Shown here piece after piece: positions 43,048-54,201 of a DNA stretch of 64,000 nt; within the stretch, counting starts at the first letter, position 1, and each line of letters opens with the position of its first letter. Source of the stretch: Rusavskia elegans (lineage: Eukaryota; Ascomycota; Lecanoromycetes; Teloschistales; Teloschistaceae); contig SAUG01000087.1 of the NCBI GenBank assembly GCA_011316305.1, positions 124,001-188,000 on the forward strand, given 5' to 3'. The translations under genes and the position numbers were made by a program. Below the pieces are notes generated by a model that worked only from the letters and a program-made list of their open reading frames with translations, was not told where the DNA came from and searched no databases.

Positions 43048-43838
43048 ATGTCGGCTTCACCGGCAGTCTCACCGAGCGATGCCCAAGTCACTGGTCAACC
43101 AGCAAAACCAGGAAATGAGCAGGTCAAATTCCGCTTTTGCGGCGACTGGTATGTGCACCCATCTAACCAGATAACACAAATATCACTGACAGATTTTAAG
43201 CTCCAACATGCTTGCTCCAAAGGAAGACCGTATCAACAACAAGCTCATGTATTGCTGCCGGATGTGTCAGTATAGTGAGGAAGCCGATTCCGCATGCATA
43301 TTCCGGAACAATATATACAACGTCATCGGAGAGACGGCAGGTGTAACGCAGGATGTCGGCTCGGATCCTACGGTTGGTTTGCCTGATCTTTGGTGTACTC
43401 TTTGCGGTCAGACGATCGCATGCGACCTTTGTGATGGGGTGGATGGCGGCGAGCTGGAGGCTGCTGACTTGTCTTCTGAAGAAGGCGAAGAAGATGTTGA
43501 CTATGAAGAAGAGGATAGTGACAACGGCGGAGGAGGAATGAAGACTACGAATGAAGCAGCAGCAGCAGCAGCAGATCAGAAGTTGCATGGCATAGAGCAC
43601 GGTGGTGATGGCAAGAACACTTGGCTGACATGACTACCTACAGCTACCACGCTCGAACAAACGGTGCCCCAAGTGCCACGAGGTCGAAGCGGTGTTCTTT
43701 CAGTCCCAACAGCGATCGGCGGAAACCGGGATGGTAAGACTTCGAGAGGTTGTTCAGCATTACTTTCACCAACGCTGAGATCTTCTGCTGCAGAAACTTT
43801 TCTACGTCTGCTGCAGTTGCGGTCACATATTCCAGTGA
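43048..43838 (+). CDS. RPB9: RNA polymerase II subunit Rpb9
   Basis: Four exons (43048-43148, 43201-43372, 43644-43733, 43794-43838), introns 52, 271 and 60 nt, 135 residues. The N-terminal zinc ribbon has FRFCGDCSNML (Cys31, Cys34) and CCRMC. The TFIIS-like ribbon at the end has [23 protein letters not shown], joined to [14 protein letters not shown]. The linker ends [19 protein letters not shown]. Rpb9 sits at the jaw of Pol II and affects start-site choice and transcript fidelity. Intron 2 is far longer than its neighbours and open in frame for 86 codons, encoding an acidic, Cys-containing sequence that ends at a TGA just before the acceptor. Retaining it would replace the second zinc ribbon. 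It also holds an AGC microsatellite. Confidence 0.9.
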
Positions 43839-43988
43839 CCGTCTTTTGAGGATACGATGGCGATAACGGGCATAGCGAAGGTGTTGGGCATTTGTTGTAT
43901 GATACCACCGGCACCTCAGGAGGTTATTCTCGACGTCACTTTGATTTAAATTCAAAACGCACCCACCAAATCCTCTGGTCTTGCTTTG

Positions 43989-44600
43989 TCATATGTGCAT
44001 GGATGCTAGTGACAATATTTTCGACCACTTCTTATCTCGAAGTTCCGATCCCACAACTCCTACCAACTGGGGTCAGCAAATGGTGATCATGTATCGTAGT
44101 GTTGTGGAATGAGTAGAATCGTGCACATGGGTATCCTAGGAGAGAGACAGGCATAGGCTCACCGTTTACCCTCGTCCCTATGGGCTCCCCATTCTTCCCT
44201 ATCAAGGCACAAGCATTGTCGTCGAACTTGACCACCATCCCATCCTTCCTCTGAACCTTCTTGGCCGTCCGCACCACTATGGCATGCCTGATATCGCCTC
44301 TTCGAACTTTTGCCGCAGCGCCCATTCCCGGACCACCTGCAGGCGATGCGTCGCCCATGGTTCGTGACTTCTGAACTACAACAATGATCCTGTCGCCTCC
44401 GCGTCCTCAGCATCATTTTGATGAGTGAGAAGCTGTAGTAATATACCGATTCGTGCATGTCGTTTCATCTTGATGTTTGCGATACATTCGACGACAGTGG
44501 CTCCGGAGTTGTCGATGCAGTTGAGCATCGTCTGTCCGGTATTTTTAGTCTGAACTGAGCCGGAAGCCGGGGCATCTAGTCTTACCTTGAGCTGTATCAT
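43989..44600 (-). CDS. MRPL38: Mitochondrial ribosomal protein uL14m (Mrpl38)
   Basis: Four exons (44600-44586, 44531-44447, 44396-44163, 44059-43989), introns 54, 50 and 103 nt, 134 residues. The first coding exon is only five codons (MIQLK) and joins [20 protein letters not shown]. The bacterial-type uL14 core continues with [46 protein letters not shown] and [11 protein letters not shown], ending [20 protein letters not shown]. This end matches mitochondrial rather than cytosolic L23. It belongs to the large mitoribosomal subunit. All junctions keep frame. Confidence 0.92.
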
Positions 44601-45110
44601 CGTGGCAACATGAAGAAGACTGTCAGGCTTTCCAAGGATGCCTTGAGGAAAGACTTGTTACCTGTAATTCGTAGAAGATGTCGCGGACCTTTGATTGGTG
44701 GACCAAGAATAGGAAGATCGACGAGGCTAGTGCATTTCTCCTTTCCGCCTCGTGTCGTCGTGTCGTCTCCTTGTTTCGTTCCAGGGGGGGGGTGCTGTCA
44801 TCAACGATAAAACATCATCAAGCTTGCTGGCAAGTACATTGCTTGATGTATGAGGTGTCGTCTTATTGACTGACACTATTCACTCCTTTGCTTCACGCGA
44901 TGTCACCTCTGAATATCTGTTTCATCTACTGAATAGAATATGTTGTCATTAATTGCAGTGTTCTTTCTTTCCGGTCATGTTCAGCTACTCCTTCCTTACT
45001 TCCTCTGAAAATCTACATAGCTGCGCCATCCCTCATTCTTGACCAAAATATCTACACACTCCCAAATATCCTTAGCTAGCATATTGCTCTTCGATGAGCT
45101 TTTCTTCAAC
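44601..45110. promoter_or_regulatory. Divergent promoter: uL14m / SET9
   Basis: 510 bp between start codons. It contains a G run at 44787-44793; the last 150 bp before SET9 are C/T-rich on the plus strand, as in many fungal leaders. No defined site. Confidence 0.45.
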
Positions 45111-47324
45111 ATGCCGAAAGAGAAAGTTGTGTTTGCCCCCCCGAAGAAGCTCACTCTGTCGCAATTGGCGAGTTACGATGACATCCTGACTGATGCTCTC
45201 GTTGACCATGTACGCCCCCAACTGGTATCAGCGTCGAAGAAAGTCCCGGCTAATTTCCCCCAGGTCTATTTCTGGACTACCATTCGCAAAAATAGATCCA
45301 AGTACAACATCGCTCGAGGTATCTCGGAAGACGATGTTACGAATATCCTACTGCACCAGGTCATCGTGGAGAAAGATGTGCAAAAGGCTGAAGCGTCCTT
45401 GCTCCAACTGCCGGGCTTGCGCAAGTTCCATTCCGCCTTGAAATCAGATAGGGAGAAGGATGACTTTCGTCGCCACATGCGAAAGTACATCAGCATATGG
45501 CTTCCTGATTGCCCATTCGAGGTCTCGACAACAAATCGCTATACCATTATCACGCACGAGGCCGCCGTCACCGCTCGTCGAGAAATCAAGAAGGGCGAGA
45601 CGGTGAAGTACCTGGTGGGGAACCTGGTAGCGATGACACCAGAGGAAGAGAAAGATTTGGGTCTCACCAGGCGCGACTTCAGCATAGTAATGTCAAGCAG
45701 GAAGCGAACGCCCTCGATATTCCTTGGTCCTGCCCGTTTCGCCAATCATGATTGCAAGGCCAATGCTCGCTTAGTCACTTGTGGATCCGAGGGCATGCAA
45801 ATCGTCGCTGCTCGGGAAATCGGCATCGGTGAGGAGATCACGGTGACTTATGGGGACAACTATTTTGGCGAAGGCAATTGCGAATGTCTGTGCCGCACCT
45901 GCGAAGAGACCGGGTGTGGTGCGTGGTCTGGGCCTGCGACACACGGTCTGGAAACTCCTCCCTTGACGGATGAAGTTGAAGTGTCTGGACTGTATGCCTT
46001 GCGAACATCAACTAGGAAGCGTAGCCGAGTGAGTGAAATGTCCGAAACTCAGAGCTCGACGCTTGAAAACCAGAGTCCCCGCACATCGCGAAAGAGCAAA
46101 GCTTCAGAAACCCAGTCAACCTCGGTAGCCGAGCCTTCCAGCGGCTTGCGGAGATCTGGAAAGAAGAGAACTCGGATGGAGGAAGAGTCGCTTTCTACCG
46201 GAAGCGAAGCTGGTGAAAAGTTCTCGTCGAAGCGTCTGAAGTCCCTGGCTTCGCAGGCTCGCTCTTCGCGACGTATTCAGAACCATGAAAAGAGGGTGCC
46301 CGGTTCATTGAAGGTTGAGTACAAGGCGCCAGCCCTTTCACTCTCAGAACTGCCAGGGAATAATCAGCACTCGGCTCGTGAATCATCGACTTCGATGTCA
46401 CCAATGGCCAATGCCATGTTTGATGAATTGAGCGCAGCTCTGAAACGAAGGCCATCGAAAGCCAAAGGAGTGACTAAGCTGAAAAACACTAGAGACCGCG
46501 GAAATACCGCTGAAGGCATGGTGGATGATGATAAGAGATTAGAGCTGGTCGCCCCAACGGTTCCCTCAACTCCAAATGGTTTAGGGGGCTCAATGCGCGG
46601 TACAAGCCAGCCAACCGATACCCCAACATCATCCAGCGACCAAGACTTCCTCTTTGACAGCAGCAAGCCACCAATCTCCAGTCCGGCCACCACCCCTAGC
46701 GAGGATATACCGGGTTTGAAGTCGACCATGGCGTCAGAACGCGGTATGGGTGACTCGGATGAGGAGCTGTCGGAGCTTGATCCAGAGGTCGAACTTGACG
46801 ACAGCACGATGACTATCGTTGAGAAAACTCCCAGATGCGAGAAAGCGGCGAAGAGCTCCAAGATCTTGCCTACGATTGAGGTCGAAGACGCCTCGTTACG
46901 GATTCCTGGCGATTACACGAGGACGGCGCTACTTCTTGGTGAGAAGTACAGTCGCTGGGTCGACTGTCGGACCTGTTCGGGTTGCTGGGTGCAGCCAAAC
47001 GGCTACCAAACACGCAAGGAATGCCCCCGGTGTGAGCGGCACAGCAAATTGTACGGCTACCAGTGGCCCAAGACAGAGAGGCAAGGCAAAGATGATGAGG
47101 AAGAGCGGGTGATGGATCACCGAACCGTACATCGTTTCATCAATTTCCAGGAGGAGCGTCTTTTGGTGAAGAGAGGAAAAGGGGTCAACCGGGCCAGATC
47201 CAAGTCCAGTGGTGCAACATCGCGTACAGACAGCCTCTCGGCGGACGTTGACCATGGGCAACTTTCCAGACTACGAGTGTCTCGAAGGAGTTGGAGAGGA
47301 TCCCAGCTGAAGTGCGAAGACTAG
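45111..47324 (+). CDS. SET9: Histone H4-K20 methyltransferase SET9 (Suv4-20/KMT5 family)
   Basis: Two exons (45111-45209, 45264-47324), 719 residues. The intron is 54 nt with a CGGCTAAT branch; it has no stop and keeps frame, so an unspliced frame reads through 18 extra residues. Splicing restores ALVDHVYFWTTIRKN, typical of the family. The SET domain lies at about 115-265: RREIKKGETVKYLVGNL, GPARFANHDCKANARL (the NHDC core), GEEITVTYGDNYFG and the post-SET CECLCRTCE. A long disordered Ser/Thr-rich region follows, then a Cys-rich C-terminal module (CRTCSGCWVQPNGYQTRKEC). It methylates histone H4 Lys20, linked to DNA-damage checkpoint signalling in fission yeast. Confidence 0.92.
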   Translation: MPKEKVVFAPPKKLTLSQLASYDDILTDALVDHVRPQLVSASKKVPANFPQVYFWTTIRKNRSKYNIARGISEDDVTNILLHQVIVEKDVQKAEASLLQLPGLRKFHSALKSDREKDDFRRHMRKYISIWLPDCPFEVSTTNRYTIITHEAAVTARREIKKGETVKYLVGNLVAMTPEEEKDLGLTRRDFSIVMSSRKRTPSIFLGPARFANHDCKANARLVTCGSEGMQIVAAREIGIGEEITVTYGDNYFGEGNCECLCRTCEETGCGAWSGPATHGLETPPLTDEVEVSGLYALRTSTRKRSRVSEMSETQSSTLENQSPRTSRKSKASETQSTSVAEPSSGLRRSGKKRTRMEEESLSTGSEAGEKFSSKRLKSLASQARSSRRIQNHEKRVPGSLKVEYKAPALSLSELPGNNQHSARESSTSMSPMANAMFDELSAALKRRPSKAKGVTKLKNTRDRGNTAEGMVDDDKRLELVAPTVPSTPNGLGGSMRGTSQPTDTPTSSSDQDFLFDSSKPPISSPATTPSEDIPGLKSTMASERGMGDSDEELSELDPEVELDDSTMTIVEKTPRCEKAAKSSKILPTIEVEDASLRIPGDYTRTALLLGEKYSRWVDCRTCSGCWVQPNGYQTRKECPRCERHSKLYGYQWPKTERQGKDDEEERVMDHRTVHRFINFQEERLLVKRGKGVNRARSKSSGATSRTDSLSADVDHGQLSRLRVSRRSWRGSQLKCED

Positions 47325-47739
47325 CTTGTATCGTTTCATTGACGATTCTTTTGGCGTTTGATATGGCAGTGCTAGCATGGCTGGGAGGTTTCGGCTGCAT
47401 TCAAGATACCCAGGTTGTATAGGGCGTTGGGATAACTCAGACTCAGACATGCTGCTTCGATAAGCCAGCAAGTATTACAATTATTCCAAGCTCGAGGATG
47501 AATAGTGTCTGGCTCTGAACATCGTACACGGTGCCATGCATGTAGCGCGCCTTTCTGACGCCTTTCTGACAATCATATTGCTCTCGGTGCTTTGTGGACT
47601 CTATACAATTTGACAACCCAGCATTAGTATCGATGCCTGGATGTACATTCACGCTCGACATCAGTGCGTGAAGAAAACAGCAGTATTGGCCTGCAAGCGC
47701 CATCCATTCTCCATTATATTCCCAGTCCCTGTCCATAAG
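47325..47739. other. Intergenic region before the aminopeptidase/epoxide hydrolase gene
   Basis: 3' flank of SET9 and promoter of the next gene. An in-frame ATG at 47641 would extend the downstream protein by 33 residues (see findings). Confidence 0.5.
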
Positions 47740-49673
47740 ATGGCAACTACAACGATTCACGCTCCTCGTGATCCAAATACATTATCAAATTACAATAACT
47801 TCCTTACTCAGCACACCTCTGCTACTTTCGATATTGATTTCGAGAGAAGGAGACTGGATGGAAATGTAATCCTGAAACTCATCTCGATTGGTGACATTGA
47901 GACCAAAGACATTCTCCTGGATACCAGTTACCTGGATGTCAAGAATGTCAGTCTCAAAGATAATGCCATATCCAAGTGGCAGCTGCTTCCACGATTCGAG
48001 CCATATGGGAGTGCTCTTAAGATCTCACTCAAGAAAGAGGCCGCCAAAGGCCAATCCTTCGAGGTCGATATCCAAGTCCAGACAACAGACAAATGCACTG
48101 CTTTACAATGGCTGACACCTGCTCAAACATCCAACAAAAAGCACCCGTATATGTTCTCTCAATGTCAAGCAATACATGCAAGATCGGTATTTCCTTGTCA
48201 AGATACACCGGATGTCAAGTCTACTATTGATTTCAATATACGGTCACCATTGCCAGTTATTGCCAGTGGTCTAGCTACGGGTGTCAACAAAGACTCTGAT
48301 CTAGCTATCGATGACAAAGCGTCTGGGACCTCGCTCTATACTTTCAAACAAGACATCCCGATCCCCAGCTACCTCTTCGCCCTCGCAAGCGGCGACATCG
48401 CCACTGCCCCCATCGGCCCACGCAGCGTCGTCGCCACTGGCCCCGAAGAGCTCTCCGCTTCACAATGGGAACTCGAAGCCGACACCGAACGCTTCATCCA
48501 GGTCGGCGAATCTCTCGTCTACGACTACGCCTGGACCACCTACAATGTTCTCATCCTCCCGCCCAGCTTCCCCTACGGCGGAATGGAAAACCCTGTCTTC
48601 ACCTTCGCGACCCCAACCATCATCAGTGGCGACCGCCAAAACGTCGACGTCATCGCTCACGAGCTCTCCCATTCCTGGAGCGGCAATCTAGTGAGCAACG
48701 CCTCATGGGAACATTTCTGGCTCAACGAAGGCTGGACCACCTACCTTGAACGAAGAATCCAAGCCGCGGTCCATGGGGAGCCCCATCGGGATTTCTCGGC
48801 CATTATTGGATGGAAGGCTCTCAGTGACTCGGTGAGCGAATTCGGAGATCAGCATGAATTCACGAAATTAGTCATCGATCTCAAGGGTAAGGATCCAGAT
48901 GATGCGTTCTCGAGCGTGCCGTACGAGAAGGGCTTTCACTTCCTGTATCATCTTGAGAAACTGCTAGGAAAGGAGCAATGGGATCGTTTCATCCCGCATT
49001 ACTTCTTCAAGTACAAAGAGAAGTCGTTGGATTCTTACGATTTCAAAAGTACCTTGCTTGACTTCTTCGAAAAAGATGCGGCCGCGACGAAGAAGTTGGG
49101 CGAGGTGGATTGGGACGCCTGGTTCTATCAACCGGGCTTACCGCCCAAACCGCACTTTGATACGACTATGGTGGATGTGTGCTATGCGCTTGCGGATAAA
49201 TGGAAGGGGTTTGGCAGTTCGGACAACGGGGGTTTTAAACCGCAGGAGAAAGATATCGAGGGTTGGATGGCGAATCAAGTCGTTGTTCTTCTCGAACGGA
49301 TCCAGGATTCCGAGAAGCCGTTGAGTAAAGAGGCGGTGCATGTTATGGGCCAGACGTATGGATTTTTCAAAAGCAAGAATGTGGAAATTGTGTCGAGGTA
49401 TCTAGCCGTGGGCTTGAAAGCGAAGAGTGAAGAGGTGTTGGAACCGACGGTGGAGCTGCTGGGGAGAGTGGGGAGGATGAAGTTTGTAAGACCTTTGTAA
49501 GTGATGGAAGTGTGGAGTGTTGCAGTTGGAGGTGGTTGCTAATGTTTGCTCGCAGGTATAAGAAGTTGAATGAGGTGGATAGGGAATTGGCGGTCAAGAC
49601 GTTTGAGAAGAACAAGGACTTTTATCATCCGATCTGTCGAGCAATGGTTGAAAAAGATCTGTTTGGAACGTGA
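47740..49673 (+). CDS. Leukotriene A4 hydrolase-type aminopeptidase (M1 family)
   Basis: Two exons (47740-49496, 49556-49673) with a 59-nt intron give 624 residues. It is a gluzincin with a GGMENP substrate motif, zinc ligands His307, His311 and Glu330 ([10 protein letters not shown] then [12 protein letters not shown], the HExxH-18-E spacing), a catalytic Tyr in [15 protein letters not shown], and the C-terminal helical domain ending MVEKDLFGT. The fungal members cleave N-terminal residues from tri- and tetrapeptides and can hydrolyse epoxides; leukotriene synthesis is not expected in a fungus. The start at 47740 matches the usual fungal N-terminus, but an upstream in-frame ATG at 47641 adds a basic 33-residue leader. 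The neighbourhood suggests nothing about regulation. Confidence 0.93.
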
Positions 49674-49997
49674 GATGTTGAACGATTCCAGTCGTGGAAT
49701 GGCAACGGAGTCGATGCTGGTGGTAGAATTTTCGAGCAATTGAGCCATGCGACGAGGCAAAAAGCAGAGTCAGCACCAAGACATTCTGTTGCCGGCCCTT
49801 CAATTTGCTGCTCGTTCGATCGAAATCCATGTAACCGACTGTTCGACAATGCCATCACTAGGTCGATGTAAAGACTAAAAAGTTTGACAGTGGCATAACA
49901 AATGCATTGAACATGTAGGAGTGGGAGGTTAATATTGGACATATATATACTTGCTAGCCCTAGTTAGCTGCTTGTTCTAAACATCATATCTACAATA
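49674..49997. other. Convergent 3' flanks
   Basis: 324 bp between the aminopeptidase and CBP3 stop codons. Nothing recognised. Confidence 0.5.
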
Positions 49998-51162
49998 TTA
50001 GTTCTTGGAAAGGTCGCCATCTTCTTTCCGCAACGTATCCATCATCTTACTCCTAACCTCCACAATCTTCCTCTGCGACCTCGGATCCCCGAACTGAATC
50101 TCCCCATCCGCCACCACCTCATCCTCCATCCCATCCAGCCCCTTTATCACCCCCCGCATATAACTCACCACCTCCCCCAGTCCCACCAAATTCACATCCT
50201 CCTTCCCCCCAAACACATTCCTCCACACAGCCGTCGCCAAAACCGCATCGCCCTTCACCAAGCCCTCATCATACCCCGCCAAAAGCCCCCGCCATTGCGT
50301 AAAGAGGTCTTTGAGATACTTATTCCGGAGTGACCGGGCTTGGATATTGTGTTCGCGCACCAATCGGTCTTCAGCAGAATAGAAAAAGTGATCGAGGAGA
50401 TGCTGGTGCCAGGACGGGGCGTGAGCGGCGGGGAAGGCGCGGAGCCGGACGGCGAGGATATACATATGGAGGAAAGTTATTTGAGCCCAGGTGCTGAAGG
50501 TTGGGGCGAGCCCAAGATCTATTGGATAGCTTAGGTGTTAATTGGATATTCATCCTCGGCGACGAAACAATATAGTTCGTATATATTACCTTCATACCAC
50601 CATCCCTTGCCCACACCCAGATCTTCGCCGTCCGTACCCTTGGGTACTACGCCGTTCTTTTCGTGACGTTGAGGGATGATGTAGTCGGCCTGGATGGCGC
50701 ATTCTTTGACGAGCTTTTCGCAGATGCTGTAGGCGATGTAGGTTTCTGTGACGGAGGTGGCGCGTTTGCGGAGTTCGGCGGCGAGCTTGATGGATGCGGG
50801 GACAGCTTTTCCGGACTTAGGATCGGGTTCGGCTGACTCCTTGGGAGATGGGACGGTAGCGGTTGTGGCAGGAGATTTGGGGATATGGGGATGGGGCGCA
50901 GGGGGTTTCGTTGACGATGAAGGAGCCGCGGCGGAGGGTATGTATTTTGAGGCAGCTGGCGTAGCAGAGACGGAGGGTGAGGCGGAGAAAGAGCGATGTT
51001 TAGGGATTGATGGAGTGATTGGAGTGCGTGACTTTGTAGTGTGCAGCGATTAGTATTTGGGATGAAAGCTGGGAAGCTGGGAGTTACCTGTGGAATACTG
51101 GTATGCAATACTCGACTTCGCAATGCTCGAAAGCAGGCACTACAGTGTGTGCTTGATGCCAT
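49998..51162 (-). CDS. CBP3: Ubiquinol-cytochrome c chaperone Cbp3
   Basis: Three exons (51162-51088, 51031-50590, 50518-49998), introns 56 and 71 nt, 345 residues. The N-terminus (MASSTHCSACFRALRSRVLH) is a basic, acid-free mitochondrial presequence; a Pro/Ser/Ala-rich linker runs to about residue 100. The Cbp3 domain follows: LAAELRKRATSVTETYIAYS, then, across intron 2, LGLAPTFSTWAQITFLHMYI, WHQHLLDHFFYSAEDRLV and NKYLKDLFTQWRGLLAGYDEG. Cbp3 with Cbp6 binds newly made cytochrome b and the mitoribosome exit site for complex III assembly. The C-terminus is longer than in yeast. Intron 1 carries a TACTAATC branch. Confidence 0.9.
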
Positions 51163-51476
51163 TACACAGTCGACTATACAACTGTTGAAACTTGTGTTCA
51201 ATTGAATATTTACAAAAGTGAGGATACGTCGAAGTGCGTCATGACTGACCGCCGCTAGGTCTGGGGCGCGATCTAGATGAGACGAGGCGCGTACCATCCA
51301 ATAATTCCCCGGACGTCCCCTGAATTTAATACAAGAAACTCACTCATCGTCAAGTAATTGATATCGAACTGCGGACCCTGGCAGTACCACCTGCTCGACC
51401 AATCCGCGAACGCCAGTGGCTATGCTTGTGCTGATAATCTCCTCATGTCTCTGTGCCTAAATCGACGTCTGAAGTA
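51163..51476. other. Intergenic region between CBP3 and TIP41
   Basis: Promoter of CBP3 and 3' flank of TIP41. No RNA gene: an isolated TTCGAT near 51362 lacks a matching T-stem. Confidence 0.5.
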
Positions 51477-52352
51477 TCATTGGAGCTGGACACGCTCTAA
51501 AGACTTATCCACTACGGGCAATAAATCTACAATACTATTGGGATCCCTCAACTGCGCTGGTGCATCTCTGCCTTGCATGGCTAGCTTCTATAAGAGAGGT
51601 CAACGATATGAGCATATTGATCACAATTTTGGGTTTCTCACCTGTCTCACTACTTCATATTTGTCTTCTCGAGCTGTGTACTCTCTGATGACCTCGCTTG
51701 TCTGAAACTCGACATATATCCTTGTGTCCCTGATCCGGAGCATGACCCCGTCCAGACGCATAAAGAAGCGGCACAGAAGCAACAGGCGGGCGGGCATGAC
51801 CCTCAGTTTGCAGGATAAAAGTGTAATGCCGTTGTCGGCCATTTCATCTTCATAAAGCATCACCTCGTCGAAAAAGATGATTGGATCTGGCCGTTTTAAC
51901 AGCTCGAGCGGGATTGGAGTATTGGATGGTTTAAGGGCCTTTGACGTTGAATGTTCAGTTCCTTTGTAGCCAGTGCTGTAGGACCAGTCAAACGGCTTCA
52001 CCACCTCCGTGATGCCCTCGTGTTTCTTTTCTCTTGTGCTTTGCCATTCTTTGGAATGTGCAACCTGCAACATTGAATTTCCAGTCTTGTCAACCAGATC
52101 TAGCGCATCGAATGCGTTGAATTCAATCTTCCAGCCACTTTCCACATGCTCGATTGAAGCAACGTTGTCACCGAAGATCATCTCTGGAGGAGCAATCCCC
52201 AATTTAGCCGTCATGTGGTCAATTGGTCCTGCTTTGAGGATAGGAAGTTTCCTAGTGGTGATTTTGAAGCCATGTTGGACCACACTTTTATCAGAGTTTG
52301 AGCTCATAGGAAAGGGTTCATTTGGGCTAGATTGCCCATTCATCGTCACCAT
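51477..52352 (-). CDS. TIP41: Tip41-like TOR-pathway regulator
   Basis: Two exons (52352-51642, 51587-51477) with a 54-nt intron give 273 residues. Conserved family blocks: HGFKITTRKLPILKAGPIDHM, KLGIAPPEMIFGDN, FDWSYSTGYKGT, FDEVMLYEDEMADNGITLLS and RFFMRLDGVMLRIRDTRIYV. Yeast Tip41 binds Tap42 and tunes PP2A-type phosphatases downstream of TORC1. The terminal exon adds 36 residues (from KLAMQGRDAP) that are less conserved. Two start codons, at 52352 and 52343, are three codons apart. The gene diverges from Aurora kinase across 245 bp. Confidence 0.9.
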
Positions 52353-52597
52353 GGCCCTCAATCCTCAGCGGTGCATCCAAAGCATTGGATAGCACCAGCC
52401 AAGTTTTGATTGGCGCGATCCCGCCGTTAGCGCGGTCGGTTCGGCTTCGGGCGTTGCTACAACAATCTGTCCGCGTTAGCGTTGTTGACAGTGACCTCCA
52501 CCCCAATTTCCAAAGCCAAAAGTCTTCGGACAGTACAGAGGGTCTCCGGAAAGGTTCCAATCTCATTCCTCGGTGTTCATATAGGTTCGTGGAAGTC
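52353..52597. promoter_or_regulatory. Divergent promoter: TIP41 / Aurora kinase
   Basis: 245 bp between start codons, so both promoters overlap. GC-rich with repeated CGCG/GCGCG steps around 52410-52480. No defined cell-cycle element (for example an MCB box ACGCGT) is present. Confidence 0.5.
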
Positions 52598-53961
52598 ATG
52601 GCTATCCGTACAATCGAAGCTCGCTTGGAGCGCATGTCAGTCAACGACGAGAATGAGCCTGCGAACGGGGCCCCAATTCATGTCAAGCCTAAGGTACATC
52701 AGCGAATTAGTCTTCACTACAAGTCGTCTCTAACGAATCCGGAAGGGTTCTCTATCTACAGCATTACCGCTTTCTGGACTTGCGCCCACCACCCAGCTGA
52801 CTTCAAATCCCAATCGCTCAAATCTCCTGAAATATGCATTACAGAACAACAATGAAGCCGTCACCAAGACTACCATGACTACCGTGACCAGCGGTCCACA
52901 ACAATTACAATGGCGTGGGTCTCAAATACCACCCACAGCGCTCTCACCTCCTCGAAAAGCTCCTAGCATATCCTCCTCGGCTCGACCCTCCAACGAGAGT
53001 ATACCGCAACGTCTGTCGAATCCACCACCACAAGAGCAGCCACAACCGAAAAAGTTCCACCTTGGCATGTTTGAAATTGGGAAGCCTCTGGGAAAGGGAA
53101 AGTTTGGACGAGTGTACCTGGCAAAAGAACGATCGACCGGCTTTGTGTGCGCTCTGAAGGTTCTTCATAAAAGCGAGCTGCAGCAAGGCAAAGTGGAGAA
53201 GCAGGTGCGACGAGAAATTGAGATTCACAGCAACTTACGCCACCCGAACATCTTACGCTTTTATGGCCACTTCCATGACAGCAAGCGAGTGTTCTTAATC
53301 CTAGAATTTGCCGGTAAAGGAGAATTATACAAGCATCTTCGGCGAGAAAACAGATTCCCCGAGTGGAAAGCTGCACAGTACATCGCTCAGATGGCCGCCG
53401 CTTTGAAATATCTGCATAAAAAGCATGTCATGCACCGGGACATCAAACCAGAGAACATCCTCGTCGGCATCCATGGAGAGATCAAAATATCTGATTTCGG
53501 TTGGAGTGTCCATGCGCCAAACAACAGGAGGAACACAATGTGCGGAACTCTTGATTACCTACCCCCAGAGATGATCAAGCCTGGCAGTCAAGAAAATTAC
53601 TACAATGAGAAGGTTGACCTGTGGAGCTTGGGCGTCTTGACCTACGAGTTTCTTGTCGGCGAAGCTCCATTCGAAGACACTCCAGTGATGACACAAAGGA
53701 GGATAGCCAGAGGAGAGATGACGGTCCCAAGTTTCGTAAGCTCAGAAGCAAAGAACCTGATCCTCAGAGTAAGCGTTCCAATACATCTTGTCGGTGGTTT
53801 AAGCTGACCTGTGCCAGCTTCTTGTTCTTGATCCAGAAAAGCGTATAACGCTCGAGGAGGTCCAGCAGCATCCATGGATTGTGAAACATTGCGTTAAGGG
53901 TGAGCGGGCAACGCAAAGAAGTTCAGGGGGAAAGGATGCGAAGGCCGCTCCAGCGTCATAG
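52598..53961 (+). CDS. ARK1: Aurora kinase (Ipl1/Ark1)
   Basis: Three exons (52598-52693, 52845-53768, 53818-53961), introns 151 and 49 nt, 387 residues. The N-terminal 105 residues are variable and Pro/Gln/Ser-rich. The kinase domain then shows [24 protein letters not shown] (Lys137), [30 protein letters not shown] (the Aurora-type activation loop with an RRNT autophosphorylation site) and DYLPPEM, ending [25 protein letters not shown] plus the short C-terminal tail identify it as the single fungal Aurora, the catalytic subunit of the chromosomal passenger complex. Intron 1 is longer than usual; the alternative of starting at Met in exon 2 would lose MSVNDENE, a conserved N-terminal element. 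Confidence 0.93.
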
Positions 53962-54201
53962 GATTCTTGCTCTTGCCGTTCGGCTCTTCCATTGCACGAA
54001 TCTGTTTCCCCACTTCTTCAGAGATAAATGTCATCATGATTGTCAGGAGAGTCCTTGCATTTGGAACCTTTTTCTTTCATCCAAGCCGGAGTAGGGGGTA
54101 TCTAATGAATCACATTTTCCAACGCCGTTGCAATGCTATTCTTCATGCCTTACCTCGAAAGTGTCTCCGGGACGTGCCGGCCTGATGGAGGCAATTGTCG
54201 G

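Noticed and set aside
43373..43643. Box C/D snoRNA within RPB9 intron 2
   Set aside because: A GTGATGG and several CTGA are present, but no terminal stem brings a C/D pair together and no C'/D' arrangement fits.
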